In this document: positions 9,526 through 19,813 of the stretch, piece by piece
Numbering within the stretch: the stretch's first letter is position 1
How the letters are laid out: each line of letters begins with the position of its first letter
Program-made: the position numbers and the translations under genes
Origin: an uncultured Clostridium sp.
Lineage (GTDB): Bacteria > Bacillota > Clostridia > Clostridiales > Clostridiaceae
Reading direction: 5' to 3'
NCBI GenBank assembly: GCA_902785295.1
Contig: CACZYK010000002.1
Coordinates: 1 to 64,000, forward strand
DNA length: 64,000 nucleotides
The notes under the pieces: model-generated
The model's database searches: none
What the model saw: only the letters and a program-made list of their open reading frames with translations
What the model was told of the DNA's origin: nothing

Positions 9526-10248
9526 ATGATAATATTACCTGCAATAGATATTATAGATGGAAAGCCAGTTAGATTATATCAAGGAGATTATTCTAAAAAG
9601 GAAGTAGTTGCTGAAGATATTTTAGAAACAGCAATGTCATTTCAAAAGCTTGGAGCTGAATATGTTCATTTAGTAGATTTAGATGGAGCAAAAAAAGGAG
9701 AACTTGTAAATAAAGAAGTTATAGTAAAGGTTGCTCAAACTTTAGATATTCCAGTAGAAATAGGTGGTGGAATAAGAACTTTTGAGACAATTAAATATTA
9801 CATAGACAATGGAATTTCAAGAGTTATTTTAGGAACAAGTGCTATGGAAGATGAAGCACTTTTAGTTAAGGCAATAGATAACTTTGGAGAAAAAATAGCA
9901 GTAGGAATTGACTGTAAAGATGGATATGCTTATGGAAGAGGATGGCTTGAAGGAAGTAAGCTTTATTACATAGATTTTGCTAAGAAATTAGAAAAGCTTG
10001 GAGTTAAAAATGTCATAGTAACAGATATAAGTAAAGATGGAACTTTAGAAGGACCAAATGTTGAAATGCTTAAGAAATTAAGTGAAGAAGTAAATATGGA
10101 TATAACAGCTTCAGGTGGAATTAGAGATATTCAAAATATAAAGGATTTAAATGCCTTAGGACTTTATGGTGCTATAACAGGAAAGGCTATATATGCTAAC
10201 ACTCTTTCATTAGAGGAGGCAATAAAGGTTACAAAGGGGGAAAAATAA
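9526..10248 (+). CDS. hisA: Phosphoribosylformimino-AICAR phosphate isomerase
   Basis: TIM-barrel isomerase that converts ProFAR to PRFAR. The catalytic Asp is seen in the N-terminal AIDIIDGKPVRLYQGDY and the second Asp in VIVTDISKDGTLEGPN, with the phosphate-binding glycines ITASGGIRDIQNI. Length 240 is normal. It starts 3 bases after hisH and abuts hisF directly. Confidence 0.96.
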   Translation: MIILPAIDIIDGKPVRLYQGDYSKKEVVAEDILETAMSFQKLGAEYVHLVDLDGAKKGELVNKEVIVKVAQTLDIPVEIGGGIRTFETIKYYIDNGISRVILGTSAMEDEALLVKAIDNFGEKIAVGIDCKDGYAYGRGWLEGSKLYYIDFAKKLEKLGVKNVIVTDISKDGTLEGPNVEMLKKLSEEVNMDITASGGIRDIQNIKDLNALGLYGAITGKAIYANTLSLEEAIKVTKGEK

Positions 10249-11010
10249 ATGCATACTAAAAGAATTATCCCTTGTCTTGATGTTAGAGAAGGAAAGGTTG
10301 TTAAAGGAATTAACTTTGTTGGAATTAAAGAAGTTGGAGACCCAGTAGAGCTTGCAGAAGAATATTATAAGCAAGGAGCAGATGAACTTGTATTTTTAGA
10401 TATTACTGCAACTCATGAAGGAAGAGGAATAATGGAAAAGGTAGTTGAAAGAGTTGCAGAAAAAATATTTATTCCTTTTACTGTTGGTGGGGGACTTAGA
10501 AGTATAGATGACATAAAAAGAATTTTAAGAGCAGGAGCAGACAAAATAAGCTTAAATTCAGCAGCTGTAAGAGATAAATCTTTAATACAGCAAGGAGCAT
10601 ATAGCTTTGGAAATCAGTGTATAGTTTTAGCAGTAGATGCTAAAAAAAGAGAAGATAATTCAGGATGGAATGTTGTTATAAACGGAGGAAGAATAGATAC
10701 AGGGCTTGATGCTTTAAAATGGATTGAAGAGGCAGTTTCATTAGGTGCTGGAGAAATTTTATTAACTTCTATGGATACTGATGGAACTAAAAAAGGTTTT
10801 GATATTGAACTTACTAAAGCAGTTTCTAATATAACTAATGTGCCAGTAATAGCATCAGGTGGTTGTGGTTCTTTAGAACACTTCTATGATGTTTTTGAAC
10901 AAAAGGCAGCAGATGCAGCATTAGCAGCTTCACTTTTCCACTATGGAGAGCTTACAGTAGGTCAAGTTAAAGAATATTTAAGAGATAGAGATATTCCAGT
11001 AAGATTATAG
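10249..11010 (+). CDS. hisF: Imidazole glycerol phosphate synthase, cyclase subunit
   Basis: TIM-barrel partner of HisH that closes the imidazole ring and releases AICAR. Catalytic aspartates lie in [18 protein letters not shown] and [11 protein letters not shown]; the second phosphate loop is [17 protein letters not shown]. Length 253 is standard. Its ATG follows the hisA stop immediately, with the Shine-Dalgarno AAAGGGGG inside hisA. Confidence 0.97.
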   Translation: MHTKRIIPCLDVREGKVVKGINFVGIKEVGDPVELAEEYYKQGADELVFLDITATHEGRGIMEKVVERVAEKIFIPFTVGGGLRSIDDIKRILRAGADKISLNSAAVRDKSLIQQGAYSFGNQCIVLAVDAKKREDNSGWNVVINGGRIDTGLDALKWIEEAVSLGAGEILLTSMDTDGTKKGFDIELTKAVSNITNVPVIASGGCGSLEHFYDVFEQKAADAALAASLFHYGELTVGQVKEYLRDRDIPVRL

Positions 11011-11022
11011 GAGTGTTAAGAT

Positions 11023-11361
11023 ATGAACAAAGAAGAAATATTAGCTAAAGCTGATTTAATAGATTTTGAAAAGGGCAATGGATTGGTTCCTGCAATTGCT
11101 CAAGACTATAAGACTAAAGAGGTATTAATGTTAGCTTATATGAACAAAGAGAGCCTTATAAAGACCTTAGAAGGGGATACAGCATGGTATTATAGTAGAA
11201 GTAGAAATGAGCTTTGGAATAAGGGAGCAACTTCAGGTCATTTACAATATGTAAAAGAGATAAAAGTAGATTGTGATAATGATACAATATTATTATTAGT
11301 TGATCAAGTAGGTGCAGCTTGTCATACAGGAAATAGAACTTGTTTCTATAGAGATTTATAG
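11023..11361 (+). CDS. hisI: Phosphoribosyl-AMP cyclohydrolase
   Basis: Zinc-dependent hydrolase acting on PR-AMP. The family core [19 protein letters not shown] and the metal-site cysteines in [13 protein letters not shown] and [13 protein letters not shown] are all present. It is a separate 112-residue protein, not fused to HisE as in many bacteria. A short 12-base gap separates it from hisF. Confidence 0.96.
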   Translation: MNKEEILAKADLIDFEKGNGLVPAIAQDYKTKEVLMLAYMNKESLIKTLEGDTAWYYSRSRNELWNKGATSGHLQYVKEIKVDCDNDTILLLVDQVGAACHTGNRTCFYRDL

Positions 11362-11371
11362 GAGTGATAAC

Positions 11372-11695
11372 ATGAGTCAAATAAAAGAAGAATTTAAAAC
11401 AATAATGGAAAGAAAAAATTGTGGTGAAGAGGGTTCATATACAAATTATCTTTTCAATAAAGGAACAGAAAAAATAACAAAAAAAATTGGAGAGGAAGCT
11501 ACAGAAGTTGTTATTGCAGCAATAAAAGATGATAAAAAGGAACTTGTTGGAGAAATATGTGACTTAGCTTATCATGTGCTTGTCTTAATGGCAGAAAAAG
11601 GACTTTCTCTTGAAGATGTAGAAGAAGAACTTAAAAAGAGAAGAGAAAAATCAAATAACTTTAAAGGTGAAAGAAAGCCAATAGAAAATCTATAA
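11372..11695 (+). CDS. hisE: Phosphoribosyl-ATP pyrophosphatase
   Basis: MazG-like helical enzyme that releases pyrophosphate from PR-ATP. The Glu-rich metal-binding helices KIGEEATEVVIAAIKDDKKE and LVGEICDLAYHVLVLM are visible. The ATG at 11372 has GGAG 7 bases upstream; an open frame extends further upstream but overlaps hisI without a ribosome site. At 107 residues it is standard and is the last gene of the operon. Confidence 0.94.
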   Translation: MSQIKEEFKTIMERKNCGEEGSYTNYLFNKGTEKITKKIGEEATEVVIAAIKDDKKELVGEICDLAYHVLVLMAEKGLSLEDVEEELKKRREKSNNFKGERKPIENL

Positions 11696-11699
11696 AATT

Positions 11700-11745
11700 A
11701 AAGGCTGTTAAACAATGAGTAAAAAATCATTGCTTAATAGCCTTT
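11700..11745 (+). terminator. Terminator of the his operon
   Basis: An inverted repeat starting AAAGGCTGTTAA pairs with TTAATAGCCTTT (one bulge) around a TCATTG/CAATGA inner stem and is followed by a T run. Confidence 0.85.
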
Positions 11746-11864
11746 TTGTATATTTAAAACTTAATAATTTATGAAATTATTTTAAATATTAAAGAAATAA
11801 AATAAAATTTAATGTATAATTATAATGCTAAATTTAAAAAAATATGTATAAGGAGAACAAAAAT

Positions 11865-12209
11865 ATGAAAGAATTATTTAAGATAAAAGATTTAACCTTT
11901 TATGAGGAGGATTATCAGGATGATATAGAAGATTATTCTGACATAATTCCAATAATTCAAGATTTTGCTGATAAATTAGACTATGAAAAAATTGTATGCA
12001 CAGAAATTAATGACTGTTGCAATAAAAGCAAAAATAATTATTTTATTCAAATTCATGGTTATATTAATAAAGAAGATGAATTCATAACAAAAGAGGAGCT
12101 TGAAAGCTTTAAAAATTGTTTAAATAGAAATGAATTAGATTTATTTGTTATAAGAATATATAAATGTTGTGATTGTGGAAAGTGGATAATTGATATTTTA
12201 GAAGATTAA
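11865..12209 (+). CDS. Hypothetical protein, 114 residues
   Basis: Not recognised. A soluble, acidic protein with no signal or membrane segment; five cysteines occur in the second half, including DCCNK and the pair KCCDCGK near the C-terminus, which could bind a metal. The ATG at 11865 was chosen because AAGGAG sits 9 bases upstream; an earlier in-frame ATG at 11844 lies before that site. It is separated from the his operon by a terminator and from the next gene by 37 bases. Confidence 0.7.
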   Translation: MKELFKIKDLTFYEEDYQDDIEDYSDIIPIIQDFADKLDYEKIVCTEINDCCNKSKNNYFIQIHGYINKEDEFITKEELESFKNCLNRNELDLFVIRIYKCCDCGKWIIDILED

Positions 12210-12246
12210 TAAAAATTATAAATGTATATTGAGGGAGTTGATTTTT

Positions 12247-13503
12247 ATGATAGAATCTTTAAAAGAAAAGATATTATCTGCAAAAAACGTTATTGTAGAA
12301 AAAGCATCTTCTTTGATATCATTTTTAGGGGACGTATATTTCTTTAAATTGATAAGAAAAAGATGGAAATTTACCATATTCATAATATTAATTTTCCTTT
12401 TATTTTTTGGATATTTTATTGGAAGAATCAATACATCTAGAGAATATATTTTATCAAGTCTTGAAATGGCACTAAAAAATAATGATATATCAGCACTTAG
12501 CGATATAGTTAAGGTAGATGGAGAGAGAGTAAATAAAAAAAGTTTAGAATCTCTAATTCAATATTATAGTAGTGGAAATAATAAAATAGATAGTTTAATT
12601 ACTAATTTAAAAACCAATAGTGAAACTAAGGATTTTAAATTAGAGTGTAAAAAGTATTTTTTTTGGGATATGTACTACTTAGAGGTTAAAACTTATAAAA
12701 TAACTATTAATAGTAATTTTGAAGATGGTAAATTTACTGTTGGCAATATTGGAAAAATAAAATCGGGAGAAGTTCTTAAAGGTGTAATTCCAGGAAGCTA
12801 TAATATAAATGGTGTCTTAAATAGCAATTATGAGACAATAAAAACTTTTAAAGAAGTAGTTATAATGGAAGATAAAAATATAGAGATAGATTTCCCAGCA
12901 AGAGTAATAAAAATAAATTCTGAGTTTCAAGATGCAGATGTTTATATTAATGGAAAAGATATAAGAAGAAAAGTTAAAGATATGAAAGATTTTGGACCAG
13001 TACCGACAGATGGAACTGTTTCAATACATTTAGAAAAGGAGTTTCCATGGGGACGAAATAAGGGAGAAGAAGTTGTAATAACAGATACCCCAGTAATAAA
13101 CATTACAATTCCAATAAGTAATGAAACTTTAGAAGAGGATATAACAAATGTTATAAATATATTCTATGAAAGTGTTTTTGTAGCATTAAATAAACAAGAT
13201 AAGAAATATATTGAAAATTGTATAGAAGAGACTAAAAATAAAATATATAGTTCTGTAGAAGAAAAGTATATTTTATTTAAAAATAAATATTCCAATTTAA
13301 AAATGGATATAGATTTTAAAAATAGTCAATATTTTTATGAAGACAATACTTATAGAGCCACTATAGTAGTAAATGTACAATATGATGTAAGCAAAGCTAT
13401 TTTAAACTTTAAAGAAACATATTCAAAAAGTTTTTTTACAAGAATTGTGTATAAAGATGATAATTGGATAGTTGATGATGTAGATAATTTTAATCTTGAA
13501 TAG
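12247..13503 (+). CDS. TcaA/YvbJ-like membrane-anchored protein
   Basis: A single membrane segment (FTIFIILIFLLFFGYFIG, about residues 40-57) follows a short cytoplasmic part; the remaining 360 residues should lie outside the cell. The external part resembles the TcaA repeat domains: a helical region, then beta-rich modules (VIPGSYNINGVLNSNYETI; FQDADVYINGKDIRRK), then a C-terminal NTF2-like segment. Unlike most TcaA proteins it has no N-terminal zinc ribbon. The ATG at 12247 follows GAGGGAG about 10 bases upstream. TcaA has been linked to cell-wall stress and glycopeptide response, but the role here is inference. Confidence 0.6.
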   Translation: MIESLKEKILSAKNVIVEKASSLISFLGDVYFFKLIRKRWKFTIFIILIFLLFFGYFIGRINTSREYILSSLEMALKNNDISALSDIVKVDGERVNKKSLESLIQYYSSGNNKIDSLITNLKTNSETKDFKLECKKYFFWDMYYLEVKTYKITINSNFEDGKFTVGNIGKIKSGEVLKGVIPGSYNINGVLNSNYETIKTFKEVVIMEDKNIEIDFPARVIKINSEFQDADVYINGKDIRRKVKDMKDFGPVPTDGTVSIHLEKEFPWGRNKGEEVVITDTPVINITIPISNETLEEDITNVINIFYESVFVALNKQDKKYIENCIEETKNKIYSSVEEKYILFKNKYSNLKMDIDFKNSQYFYEDNTYRATIVVNVQYDVSKAILNFKETYSKSFFTRIVYKDDNWIVDDVDNFNLE

Positions 13504-13520
13504 TATAGGAGGAATTCTTA

Positions 13521-13670
13521 GTGGATAAAATGAACATTTTAAAAGATTCACCTGATTATGAGGACTATACCCAGAATATTGTAAAAGAAAGTAAAGTGGG
13601 TTGTTTAGGGTGTTGTGGAAAGTGTGGCAGATGCAACAATACAAAATGTATGAAGGAAATATATAAATAG
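13521..13670 (+). CDS. Small cysteine-rich protein, 49 residues
   Basis: A GTG-initiated small ORF with a strong AGGAGG 9 bases upstream. Seven cysteines are packed into the last 22 residues (CLGCCGKCGRCNNTKC), preceded by an acidic N-terminus. The spacing suggests a metal-binding knuckle or a disulfide knot. It lies 17 bases after the TcaA-like gene and 19 before the next membrane protein, so it is probably in the same transcript. No family recognised. Confidence 0.7.
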   Translation: MDKMNILKDSPDYEDYTQNIVKESKVGCLGCCGKCGRCNNTKCMKEIYK

Positions 13671-13689
13671 ATTCTGGGAGGGAAATATT

Positions 13690-14529
13690 TTGGCTAAGCC
13701 TAGTATATTCAGTAGAGATTATGAAAGAAAGATGAAAAAAAGAAAAAAAAGAGTAATCTTAACTATTATTATAATAGCTTTAATAGTTGTCTGTGGTGTG
13801 TTTAAGTTTATAATATCAGATTTAGATTTTAGTAATTTAAGAGCAAGGCTTCAAGCTTGGGTAGATAGTGGAAAAACTCAAGAGGATTTAGATAAAGAGG
13901 CTCTTGTGGATAATAAAGATAAAAATGAAGATATAAAACCAGAAACAAGTACAGAATCAGATAAAACAGATGAATTACAAAAGAAGGAGCTTGATTTAAA
14001 AGTATCAGATGAAATTATATTAAAGGCTTCTTATGAAGAGAAAAATGGAAAAAAACAATTCACAAATATAGAAAAAAAGGAGGACTATGATTTTGATATA
14101 AGTCCTTCAAAAGAAAAAGTTATAGTAAGTACTCCCACACAAGATTTAAAGTTATTTAATGTAGATGGAAGTGAAAAAGTAATAACAAAAGGAGTTCACA
14201 CAAGCACAAAAGGAACAAAATTTTTAAAAGATAACATACTTGTACAAATGCCTAATTTTATATGGTGTAAAGAGCCTAGATTTATTGATGATAAAGTGGT
14301 AATATATATAAGTGAATTGCCTTATTTGGGAAATGGGTTAGTAGATAAATATGTATGGTTAAAAGATACAGAAAGTTTTGAAAGTCCTCAAAATCCAAAT
14401 GATACTAAGGTTTATGGAATTGTAGGAAGTGACATTCAAATTGGAGATATTAAACAGGAAAAAGGCATAGAAGTAACCGTAAATGGTACTGTTTATTATG
14501 TCAATGCAAATGGAGAAGTTTCAAATTAA
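13690..14529 (+). CDS. Membrane-anchored hypothetical protein
   Basis: Not recognised. A very basic N-terminus (KMKKRKKR) leads into a single membrane segment VILTIIIIALIVVCGVFKFI (about residues 22-41); the rest, about 235 residues, should be extracytoplasmic with an acidic Lys/Asp/Glu linker (residues 75-110) and a beta-rich C-terminal part. TTG is the start, with GGGAGGG 8 bases upstream. Clustered with two other small or membrane genes, so possibly an envelope function. Confidence 0.7.
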   Translation: MAKPSIFSRDYERKMKKRKKRVILTIIIIALIVVCGVFKFIISDLDFSNLRARLQAWVDSGKTQEDLDKEALVDNKDKNEDIKPETSTESDKTDELQKKELDLKVSDEIILKASYEEKNGKKQFTNIEKKEDYDFDISPSKEKVIVSTPTQDLKLFNVDGSEKVITKGVHTSTKGTKFLKDNILVQMPNFIWCKEPRFIDDKVVIYISELPYLGNGLVDKYVWLKDTESFESPQNPNDTKVYGIVGSDIQIGDIKQEKGIEVTVNGTVYYVNANGEVSN

Positions 14530-14558
14530 AAATAATTTATGTAAATGTAATAAAAAAT

Positions 14559-14588
14559 TTGATAATAATTAGGAATATGTGATATAAT
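14559..14588 (+). promoter_or_regulatory. Promoter of tig
   Basis: TTGATA at 14559-14564, 18 bases, then TATAAT at 14583-14588, about 54 bases before the start codon. Confidence 0.7.
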
Positions 14589-14641
14589 ATCCTAGTCTAT
14601 CAAGAGAAGTTAAGAACTATTTTAGGAGGAATATAAAAAAG

Positions 14642-15925
14642 ATGGAAGCTAAAATGGAAAAAATAGAAACCAATGTTGTTAAACTTGAAGTTAAGATTGA
14701 GGCTGAAAAATTTGATGCAGCTTTAAAAAAGGCTTATAACAAAAACAAGATGCACTTTAATGTACAAGGATTTAGAAAGGGAAAAGTACCAATGGCTATG
14801 GTAAAGAAATTCTATGGAATAGAAGTTCTTTATGATGATGCAGTAAATTTTGTAATTGATGAAACTTATCCTGCAGCACTAGCTGAAAATGATATTAAGC
14901 CTGTTGATTATCCAAAGGTTGATATTGTTGAAATAGGAGAAGGTAAGGATTTAGTTTATACTGCAGAAATAACTACATATCCTGAAGTTGAACTTGGAGA
15001 ATACAAAGGTCTTGAAGTTAAAAAGCCAACTTATGAAGTAAATGATGAAGAAGTAGAGAAGCAATTAGCTTCAATGCAAGAAAAGAATGCAAGAGTAACT
15101 ACTAAAGAAGAAGGAACAGTAGAAGATAAAAATATAGCTGTTATCGACTTTAAGGGTTATATAGATGGGACTCCTTTTGAAGGTGGAGAAGGAACAGATT
15201 TCTCACTAGAAATTGGTTCAGGTTCATTTATTGATAATTTTGAAGAACAATTAATAGGCCTATCTGTAGGAGATACAAAAGAAGTAAATGTTACTTTCCC
15301 AGAAAACTATGGTTCAGAAGAATTAAATGGAAAGCCAGCTAAATTTGATGTAACAGTAAAAGAAATAAAAGTTAAAGAAGTTCCAGCATTAGATGATGAA
15401 TTTGCTAAAGATGCTTCAGAGTTTGAAACTTTAGCTGAACTTAAGGAAGATATAAAGAAAAGTCTTCAAAAAGCAGAAGACCAAAAAGCAGAAAATGAAT
15501 TTGAAGAAAATATAATAACTGCTGTAATAGAAAATACTAAGCTTGATTTACCACAAGTTATGGTAGAAAAAGAAATAGATCACATGATGAATGACCTTGA
15601 AAATAGATTAAAATATCAAGGATTAACTTTAGAACAATATATGGAATTCACAGGAAATACTCCAGAAAAGATGAGAGATTTTATGAAAGAAAATGCTGAA
15701 AGAAAAGTTAAGGCTGACATAATAATAGATGCTATAGCTAAGGCTGAAAACATAGAAGCTACAGAAGAAGAACTTAAAGAAAAAGCTTTAGAAGTAGCTA
15801 AGATGTACTCTGGTGGAGACCATGAAAAAATGGCAGACTTATTAATTAAGGCACAAAAGCCAATGCTTGAAAATGAAATAAAAATTGTTAAAACTTTAGA
15901 TTTACTAAAGGCTAATGTTAAATAA
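14642..15925 (+). CDS. tig: Trigger factor
   Basis: Ribosome-bound chaperone with prolyl isomerase activity. The N-terminal ribosome-binding signature is modified but recognisable in [20 protein letters not shown] (residues about 38-57). The FKBP domain follows (about 150-240; [17 protein letters not shown]), then the long helical C-terminal arm. Length 427 is normal. The ATG at 14642 follows AGGAGG. It sits upstream of clpP and clpX as in most Firmicutes, with its own promoter and terminator. Confidence 0.97.
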   Translation: MEAKMEKIETNVVKLEVKIEAEKFDAALKKAYNKNKMHFNVQGFRKGKVPMAMVKKFYGIEVLYDDAVNFVIDETYPAALAENDIKPVDYPKVDIVEIGEGKDLVYTAEITTYPEVELGEYKGLEVKKPTYEVNDEEVEKQLASMQEKNARVTTKEEGTVEDKNIAVIDFKGYIDGTPFEGGEGTDFSLEIGSGSFIDNFEEQLIGLSVGDTKEVNVTFPENYGSEELNGKPAKFDVTVKEIKVKEVPALDDEFAKDASEFETLAELKEDIKKSLQKAEDQKAENEFEENIITAVIENTKLDLPQVMVEKEIDHMMNDLENRLKYQGLTLEQYMEFTGNTPEKMRDFMKENAERKVKADIIIDAIAKAENIEATEEELKEKALEVAKMYSGGDHEKMADLLIKAQKPMLENEIKIVKTLDLLKANVK

Positions 15926-15952
15926 TTAAAATTAAATGAATTAAATTTATAA

Positions 15953-15984
15953 AAATAATTGCCAGAAATTTTCTGGCAATTATT
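15953..15984. terminator. Terminator after tig
   Basis: Near-perfect hairpin (AATAATTGCCAGAAA with TTTCTGGCAATTATT), followed by T-rich sequence, between tig and the clpP promoters. Confidence 0.85.
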
Positions 15985-15988
15985 TCAC

Positions 15989-16028
15989 TATAATGGATAT
16001 TGCAATATAATGAAATTTGCAATATAAT
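15989..16028 (+). promoter_or_regulatory. Tandem -10-like elements before clpP
   Basis: TATAAT occurs three times at 15989, 16006 and 16023, an exact 17-base period; the last two lie within a direct repeat TTGCAATATAATG. One or more are probably -10 boxes for clpP. No CtsR-type heptad repeat was seen. Confidence 0.5.
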
Positions 16029-16085
16029 GTAATGTGAATAAGAAAAAAATTACAATATATTGGTAGAAAAATAGGAGGTAGAGTT

Positions 16086-16685
16086 ATGGCATTAGTTCCT
16101 ACAGTCATTGAACAAACAGGAAGAGGAGAAAGAGCTTACGATATATTTTCAAGATTATTAAAAGATAGAATAATCATGTTAAGCGGAGAGGTTACAGATG
16201 ATACTGCAAGCCTTATAGTTTCTCAATTACTATTTTTAGAAAGTGAAGATCCAGATAAAGATATTTATCTATATATAAATAGTCCAGGTGGTTCTGTCAC
16301 AGCAGGTATGGCTATATATGATACAATGAATTATATAAAGCCAGATGTATCAACTATATGTATAGGAATGGCAGCATCAATGGGAGCATTTTTATTATCT
16401 AGTGGAGCTAAAGGAAAAAGAATAGCTCTTCCTAATGCAGAAGTTATGATACACCAACCATTAGGTGGTTTCCAAGGTCAAGCAACCGATATAGATATAC
16501 ATGCAAAATGGATATTAGAAACTAAGAAAAGACTTAATACTATATTAAGTAAAAATACAGGAAAGCCATATGAACAAATCTGTCAAGATACAGAAAGAGA
16601 TAATTTCTTCCATGCAGAAGAAGCAGCAGAATATGGATTAGTAGATAAAGTTATAACTAATAGTGAAATTGGAAAAGATAAATAG
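16086..16685 (+). CDS. clpP: ATP-dependent Clp protease proteolytic subunit
   Basis: Forms the tetradecameric serine protease chamber. Catalytic Ser98 ([10 protein letters not shown]) and His123 (MIHQPLGG) are in the canonical positions, with the glycine-rich [18 protein letters not shown] loop. Length 199 is normal and the start follows AGGAGG. It lies 41 bases upstream of clpX, its unfoldase partner, so ClpXP is likely made from one transcript. Confidence 0.98.
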   Translation: MALVPTVIEQTGRGERAYDIFSRLLKDRIIMLSGEVTDDTASLIVSQLLFLESEDPDKDIYLYINSPGGSVTAGMAIYDTMNYIKPDVSTICIGMAASMGAFLLSSGAKGKRIALPNAEVMIHQPLGGFQGQATDIDIHAKWILETKKRLNTILSKNTGKPYEQICQDTERDNFFHAEEAAEYGLVDKVITNSEIGKDK

Positions 16686-16726
16686 TATAATTAATATATA
16701 GATTTGATTATAAAAGAGGTGAGTAT

Positions 16727-18025
16727 ATGGCTAAGTATGATGATAAAAAACAATTAAAATGTTCATTCTGTGGTAAAAATCAAGATCAAGTTAAAAGACT
16801 TATTGCAGGTCCAGGAGTATATATATGTGATGAATGTATAGAATTATGTTCTGATATTATAGCTGATGAATTTGAAGAAACTATAGAATTAGATACAAAA
16901 TCATTACCAAAGCCTAGAGAAATAAAAAACTATTTAGACTCTTATGTTATTGGTCAAGAAAGAGCAAAGAGAGCACTTTCAGTCGCTGTCTACAATCACT
17001 ATAAAAGAGTAAATAGCAATGATAATAATAATGATGATGTAGAATTACAAAAAAGTAATATACTTTTACTTGGACCAACAGGTTCTGGTAAAACATTTCT
17101 TGCTCAAACTTTAGCAAAATTTTTAAATGTTCCTTTTGCTATAGCAGATGCTACAACTTTAACTGAAGCAGGATACGTTGGAGAAGATGTTGAAAACATT
17201 CTTTTAAGATTAATCCAAAATGCAGAGTATGATGTGGAAAGAGCTGAAAAAGGAATAATATATATTGATGAAATTGATAAGATTGCAAGAAAATCTGAAA
17301 ATCCATCAATAACAAGAGATGTTTCAGGAGAAGGTGTTCAACAAGCATTACTTAAAATATTAGAAGGAACTGTTGCTTCTGTTCCACCTCAAGGTGGAAG
17401 AAAACATCCACATCAAGAATTCATTCAAATAAATACATCTAATATATTATTTATTTGTGGTGGAGCTTTTGATGGAATGGATAAGATAATAGAAAAGAGA
17501 ACTAGAAAGAGTTCAATAGGATTTGGAGCTGAAATACAATCTAAAGAAGAAAAAGATGTAGGAAGCTTATTTAAAGAAATAATTCCAGAAGACCTTTTAA
17601 AATTTGGATTAATTCCTGAATTTGTAGGAAGATTACCTATAGTTGTTACTCTTGATTCATTAGATGAAAGTGCACTTATAAGCATATTGAGTGAACCTAA
17701 GAATGCATTAGTTAAACAATATACAAAATTATTTAATCTTGATAATGTTGAATTAGAGTTTACACAAGAAGCTTTAAAAGCTATAGCTCAAAAAGCTATT
17801 GAAAGAAAAACTGGAGCAAGAGGACTTAGGTCAATTATTGAAGATGTAATGACAGATATTATGTTTGATATTCCTTCAAATGAAAGAATTAATAAAGTAA
17901 TAATTACAGAATCTACAATTACCTCAGGAGAGAAACCAGAGGTTAAAATGGTTCCAGAAGGAGAAAAAAGACCTCCAATAAAAATATCAAAAAATAAGAC
18001 TAAGAAAACTGTAGAAACAGCTTAA
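16727..18025 (+). CDS. clpX: ClpX unfoldase
   Basis: AAA+ unfoldase that feeds proteins to ClpP. The N-terminal zinc-binding domain shows [11 protein letters not shown] and CDECIELC; Walker A is [14 protein letters not shown], Walker [11 protein letters not shown], sensor 2 region [10 protein letters not shown], and an IGF loop for ClpP docking appears as SSIGFGAEI. Length 432 is normal. The start follows AGAGGTGAG. Confidence 0.98.
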   Translation: MAKYDDKKQLKCSFCGKNQDQVKRLIAGPGVYICDECIELCSDIIADEFEETIELDTKSLPKPREIKNYLDSYVIGQERAKRALSVAVYNHYKRVNSNDNNNDDVELQKSNILLLGPTGSGKTFLAQTLAKFLNVPFAIADATTLTEAGYVGEDVENILLRLIQNAEYDVERAEKGIIYIDEIDKIARKSENPSITRDVSGEGVQQALLKILEGTVASVPPQGGRKHPHQEFIQINTSNILFICGGAFDGMDKIIEKRTRKSSIGFGAEIQSKEEKDVGSLFKEIIPEDLLKFGLIPEFVGRLPIVVTLDSLDESALISILSEPKNALVKQYTKLFNLDNVELEFTQEALKAIAQKAIERKTGARGLRSIIEDVMTDIMFDIPSNERINKVIITESTITSGEKPEVKMVPEGEKRPPIKISKNKTKKTVETA

Positions 18026-18049
18026 AAAGTGGCAATGCCACTTTTTTTT
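18024..18049 (+). terminator. Terminator after clpX
   Basis: Stem AAAAGTGGC / GCCACTTTT immediately at the clpX stop, followed by an eight-T run. Confidence 0.88.
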
Positions 18050-18139
18050 GATTTATAAAGAAATTTATTTTTAGGTGAATAAACTTTTTATATTCAGTCA
18101 ATAATTTTAAAAGAAATAAATAGTTGGAGGAATAAAATA

Positions 18140-19801
18140 ATGACTGAATTGCTTATAGTCTTACAAATAATATTAATGATATTAATGATTTATGTTATTT
18201 TATCTAATAATAATGTAAGGGCAAATAAAGTTATAATAGATAAAGAAAATAAAAAAGAAATGAATCACCTTAATAATATGAAAAAGCTTTCTTTAACAAT
18301 TCCATTAACAGAAAAGAGTAGACCACAAAAATTTGAAGAAGTAATAGGGCAAGAAAATGGAATAAAAGCATTAAAAGCTGCTTTATGTGGAGCAAACCCT
18401 CAACATGTAATTATTTATGGACCTCCAGGTGTAGGAAAAACAGCAGCAGCAAGGCTTGTACTAGAAGAAGCCATAAAAAGTGAAAAATCACCATTTACTA
18501 AAGAAGCTAAATTTGTAGAAATAGATGCAACTACTCTTAGATTTGATGATAGAGGTATAGCAGATCCATTAATAGGCTCTGTTCATGATCCAATATATCA
18601 AGGGGCAGGGGCTATGGGGTTAGCAGGAATTCCTCAACCAAAAGAAGGAGCAGTTACAAAAGCACATGGTGGAATGTTATTTATAGATGAAATTGGAGAA
18701 TTACATCCTACAGAATTAAATAAACTTTTAAAAGTATTAGAAGATAGAAAAGTATTTTTAGATAGTTCATATTATAGTTCAGAAGATCCTAATATTCCTT
18801 TATATATAAAAGAGATATTTGAAAAAGGATTGCCAGCAGATTTTAGATTAATTGCAGCAACTACAAGAAATCCAGAAGAAATACTTCCTGCAATAAGATC
18901 AAGATGTGTAGAAATTTTCTTTAAAGCATTAACAGATAAAGAAATCATACAAATAGCAAGAGAAGCAGTTAAAAAAATTCAATTAAAAATTCAAGAATCA
19001 GCTCTTGAATTAGTAGGAAAATTTTGTGTTAATGGTCGTGAAGCTGTAAATTTAGTGCAATTAGCAGCAGGAATTACTATAAATGAAGAAAGAAAGGTTA
19101 TAACAAATAAAGATATAGAGTGGTCTATAGAAAATGGAAGATACAATAAAAAATTAAACATAAAAATAAATGATAGTCCAGAGATAGGCATAGTTAACGG
19201 ACTTGCAATATATGGAGATAGTATTGGAACTATTATGAAAATAGAAACTTCAATAAAAAAGATAGATAATAGAGAAGGAAGAATAAAAATATCAGGAATT
19301 GTAGAGGAAGAAATATTATCTGGAAACAACAAGAAAATAAAAAGAAAAAGCACAGCTTTATCTTCAGTTGAGAATGCAATAACAGTATTAAATAATATAT
19401 ATGATTTAAATTTAGGTGAATATGATGTTCATGTAAATATTCCTGGAGGAATACCTGTAGATGGACCTTCAGCAGGTATAGCAATTGCTACAGTAATTTA
19501 CAGTGCAATAAAAGAAAAAGCTGTTGATAATACAATTGCTATGACCGGAGAAATAGGTTTATTAGGAGGAGTTAAGGCTGTTGGTGGAATAAAGGAAAAA
19601 ATTGAGGGTGCTAAAAGAGCTGGAGTTGAAGAAGTAATTATTCCTAAAGAAAATTTTGCAGAAAGTCTTTTAGAAATAGAGGATATAAATATTATTCCAG
19701 TAGAAAATATTTCAGAGGTTTTTAATTGTGTTTTTATTGAAGAGGAACAAAATAATTTCAATAGTATAAATATATTATTAACAGACAAAGAAGCAAAATA
19801 A
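18140..19801 (+). CDS. lonB: LonB, membrane-anchored sporulation Lon protease
   Basis: Lon-family ATP-dependent protease of the LonB type. A single N-terminal membrane segment (LLIVLQIILMILMIYVIL) replaces the large Lon N-domain; Walker A is [16 protein letters not shown]. The protease domain carries the dyad Ser444 (PVDGPSAGIA) and Lys487 (GGIKEKIEGA). In Bacillus LonB is a forespore protein made under sigma-F, next to lonA, as here. Length 553 fits. GGAGG lies 10 bases before the ATG. A forespore role here is by analogy. Confidence 0.93.
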   Translation: MTELLIVLQIILMILMIYVILSNNNVRANKVIIDKENKKEMNHLNNMKKLSLTIPLTEKSRPQKFEEVIGQENGIKALKAALCGANPQHVIIYGPPGVGKTAAARLVLEEAIKSEKSPFTKEAKFVEIDATTLRFDDRGIADPLIGSVHDPIYQGAGAMGLAGIPQPKEGAVTKAHGGMLFIDEIGELHPTELNKLLKVLEDRKVFLDSSYYSSEDPNIPLYIKEIFEKGLPADFRLIAATTRNPEEILPAIRSRCVEIFFKALTDKEIIQIAREAVKKIQLKIQESALELVGKFCVNGREAVNLVQLAAGITINEERKVITNKDIEWSIENGRYNKKLNIKINDSPEIGIVNGLAIYGDSIGTIMKIETSIKKIDNREGRIKISGIVEEEILSGNNKKIKRKSTALSSVENAITVLNNIYDLNLGEYDVHVNIPGGIPVDGPSAGIAIATVIYSAIKEKAVDNTIAMTGEIGLLGGVKAVGGIKEKIEGAKRAGVEEVIIPKENFAESLLEIEDINIIPVENISEVFNCVFIEEEQNNFNSINILLTDKEAK

Positions 19802-19813
19802 AAGAATATAAAT

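Noticed and set aside
18991-19788. Several 80-120 residue minus-strand frames within lonB
   Set aside because: Shadows of a confidently assigned gene, with hydrophobic, low-information translations and no ribosome sites.
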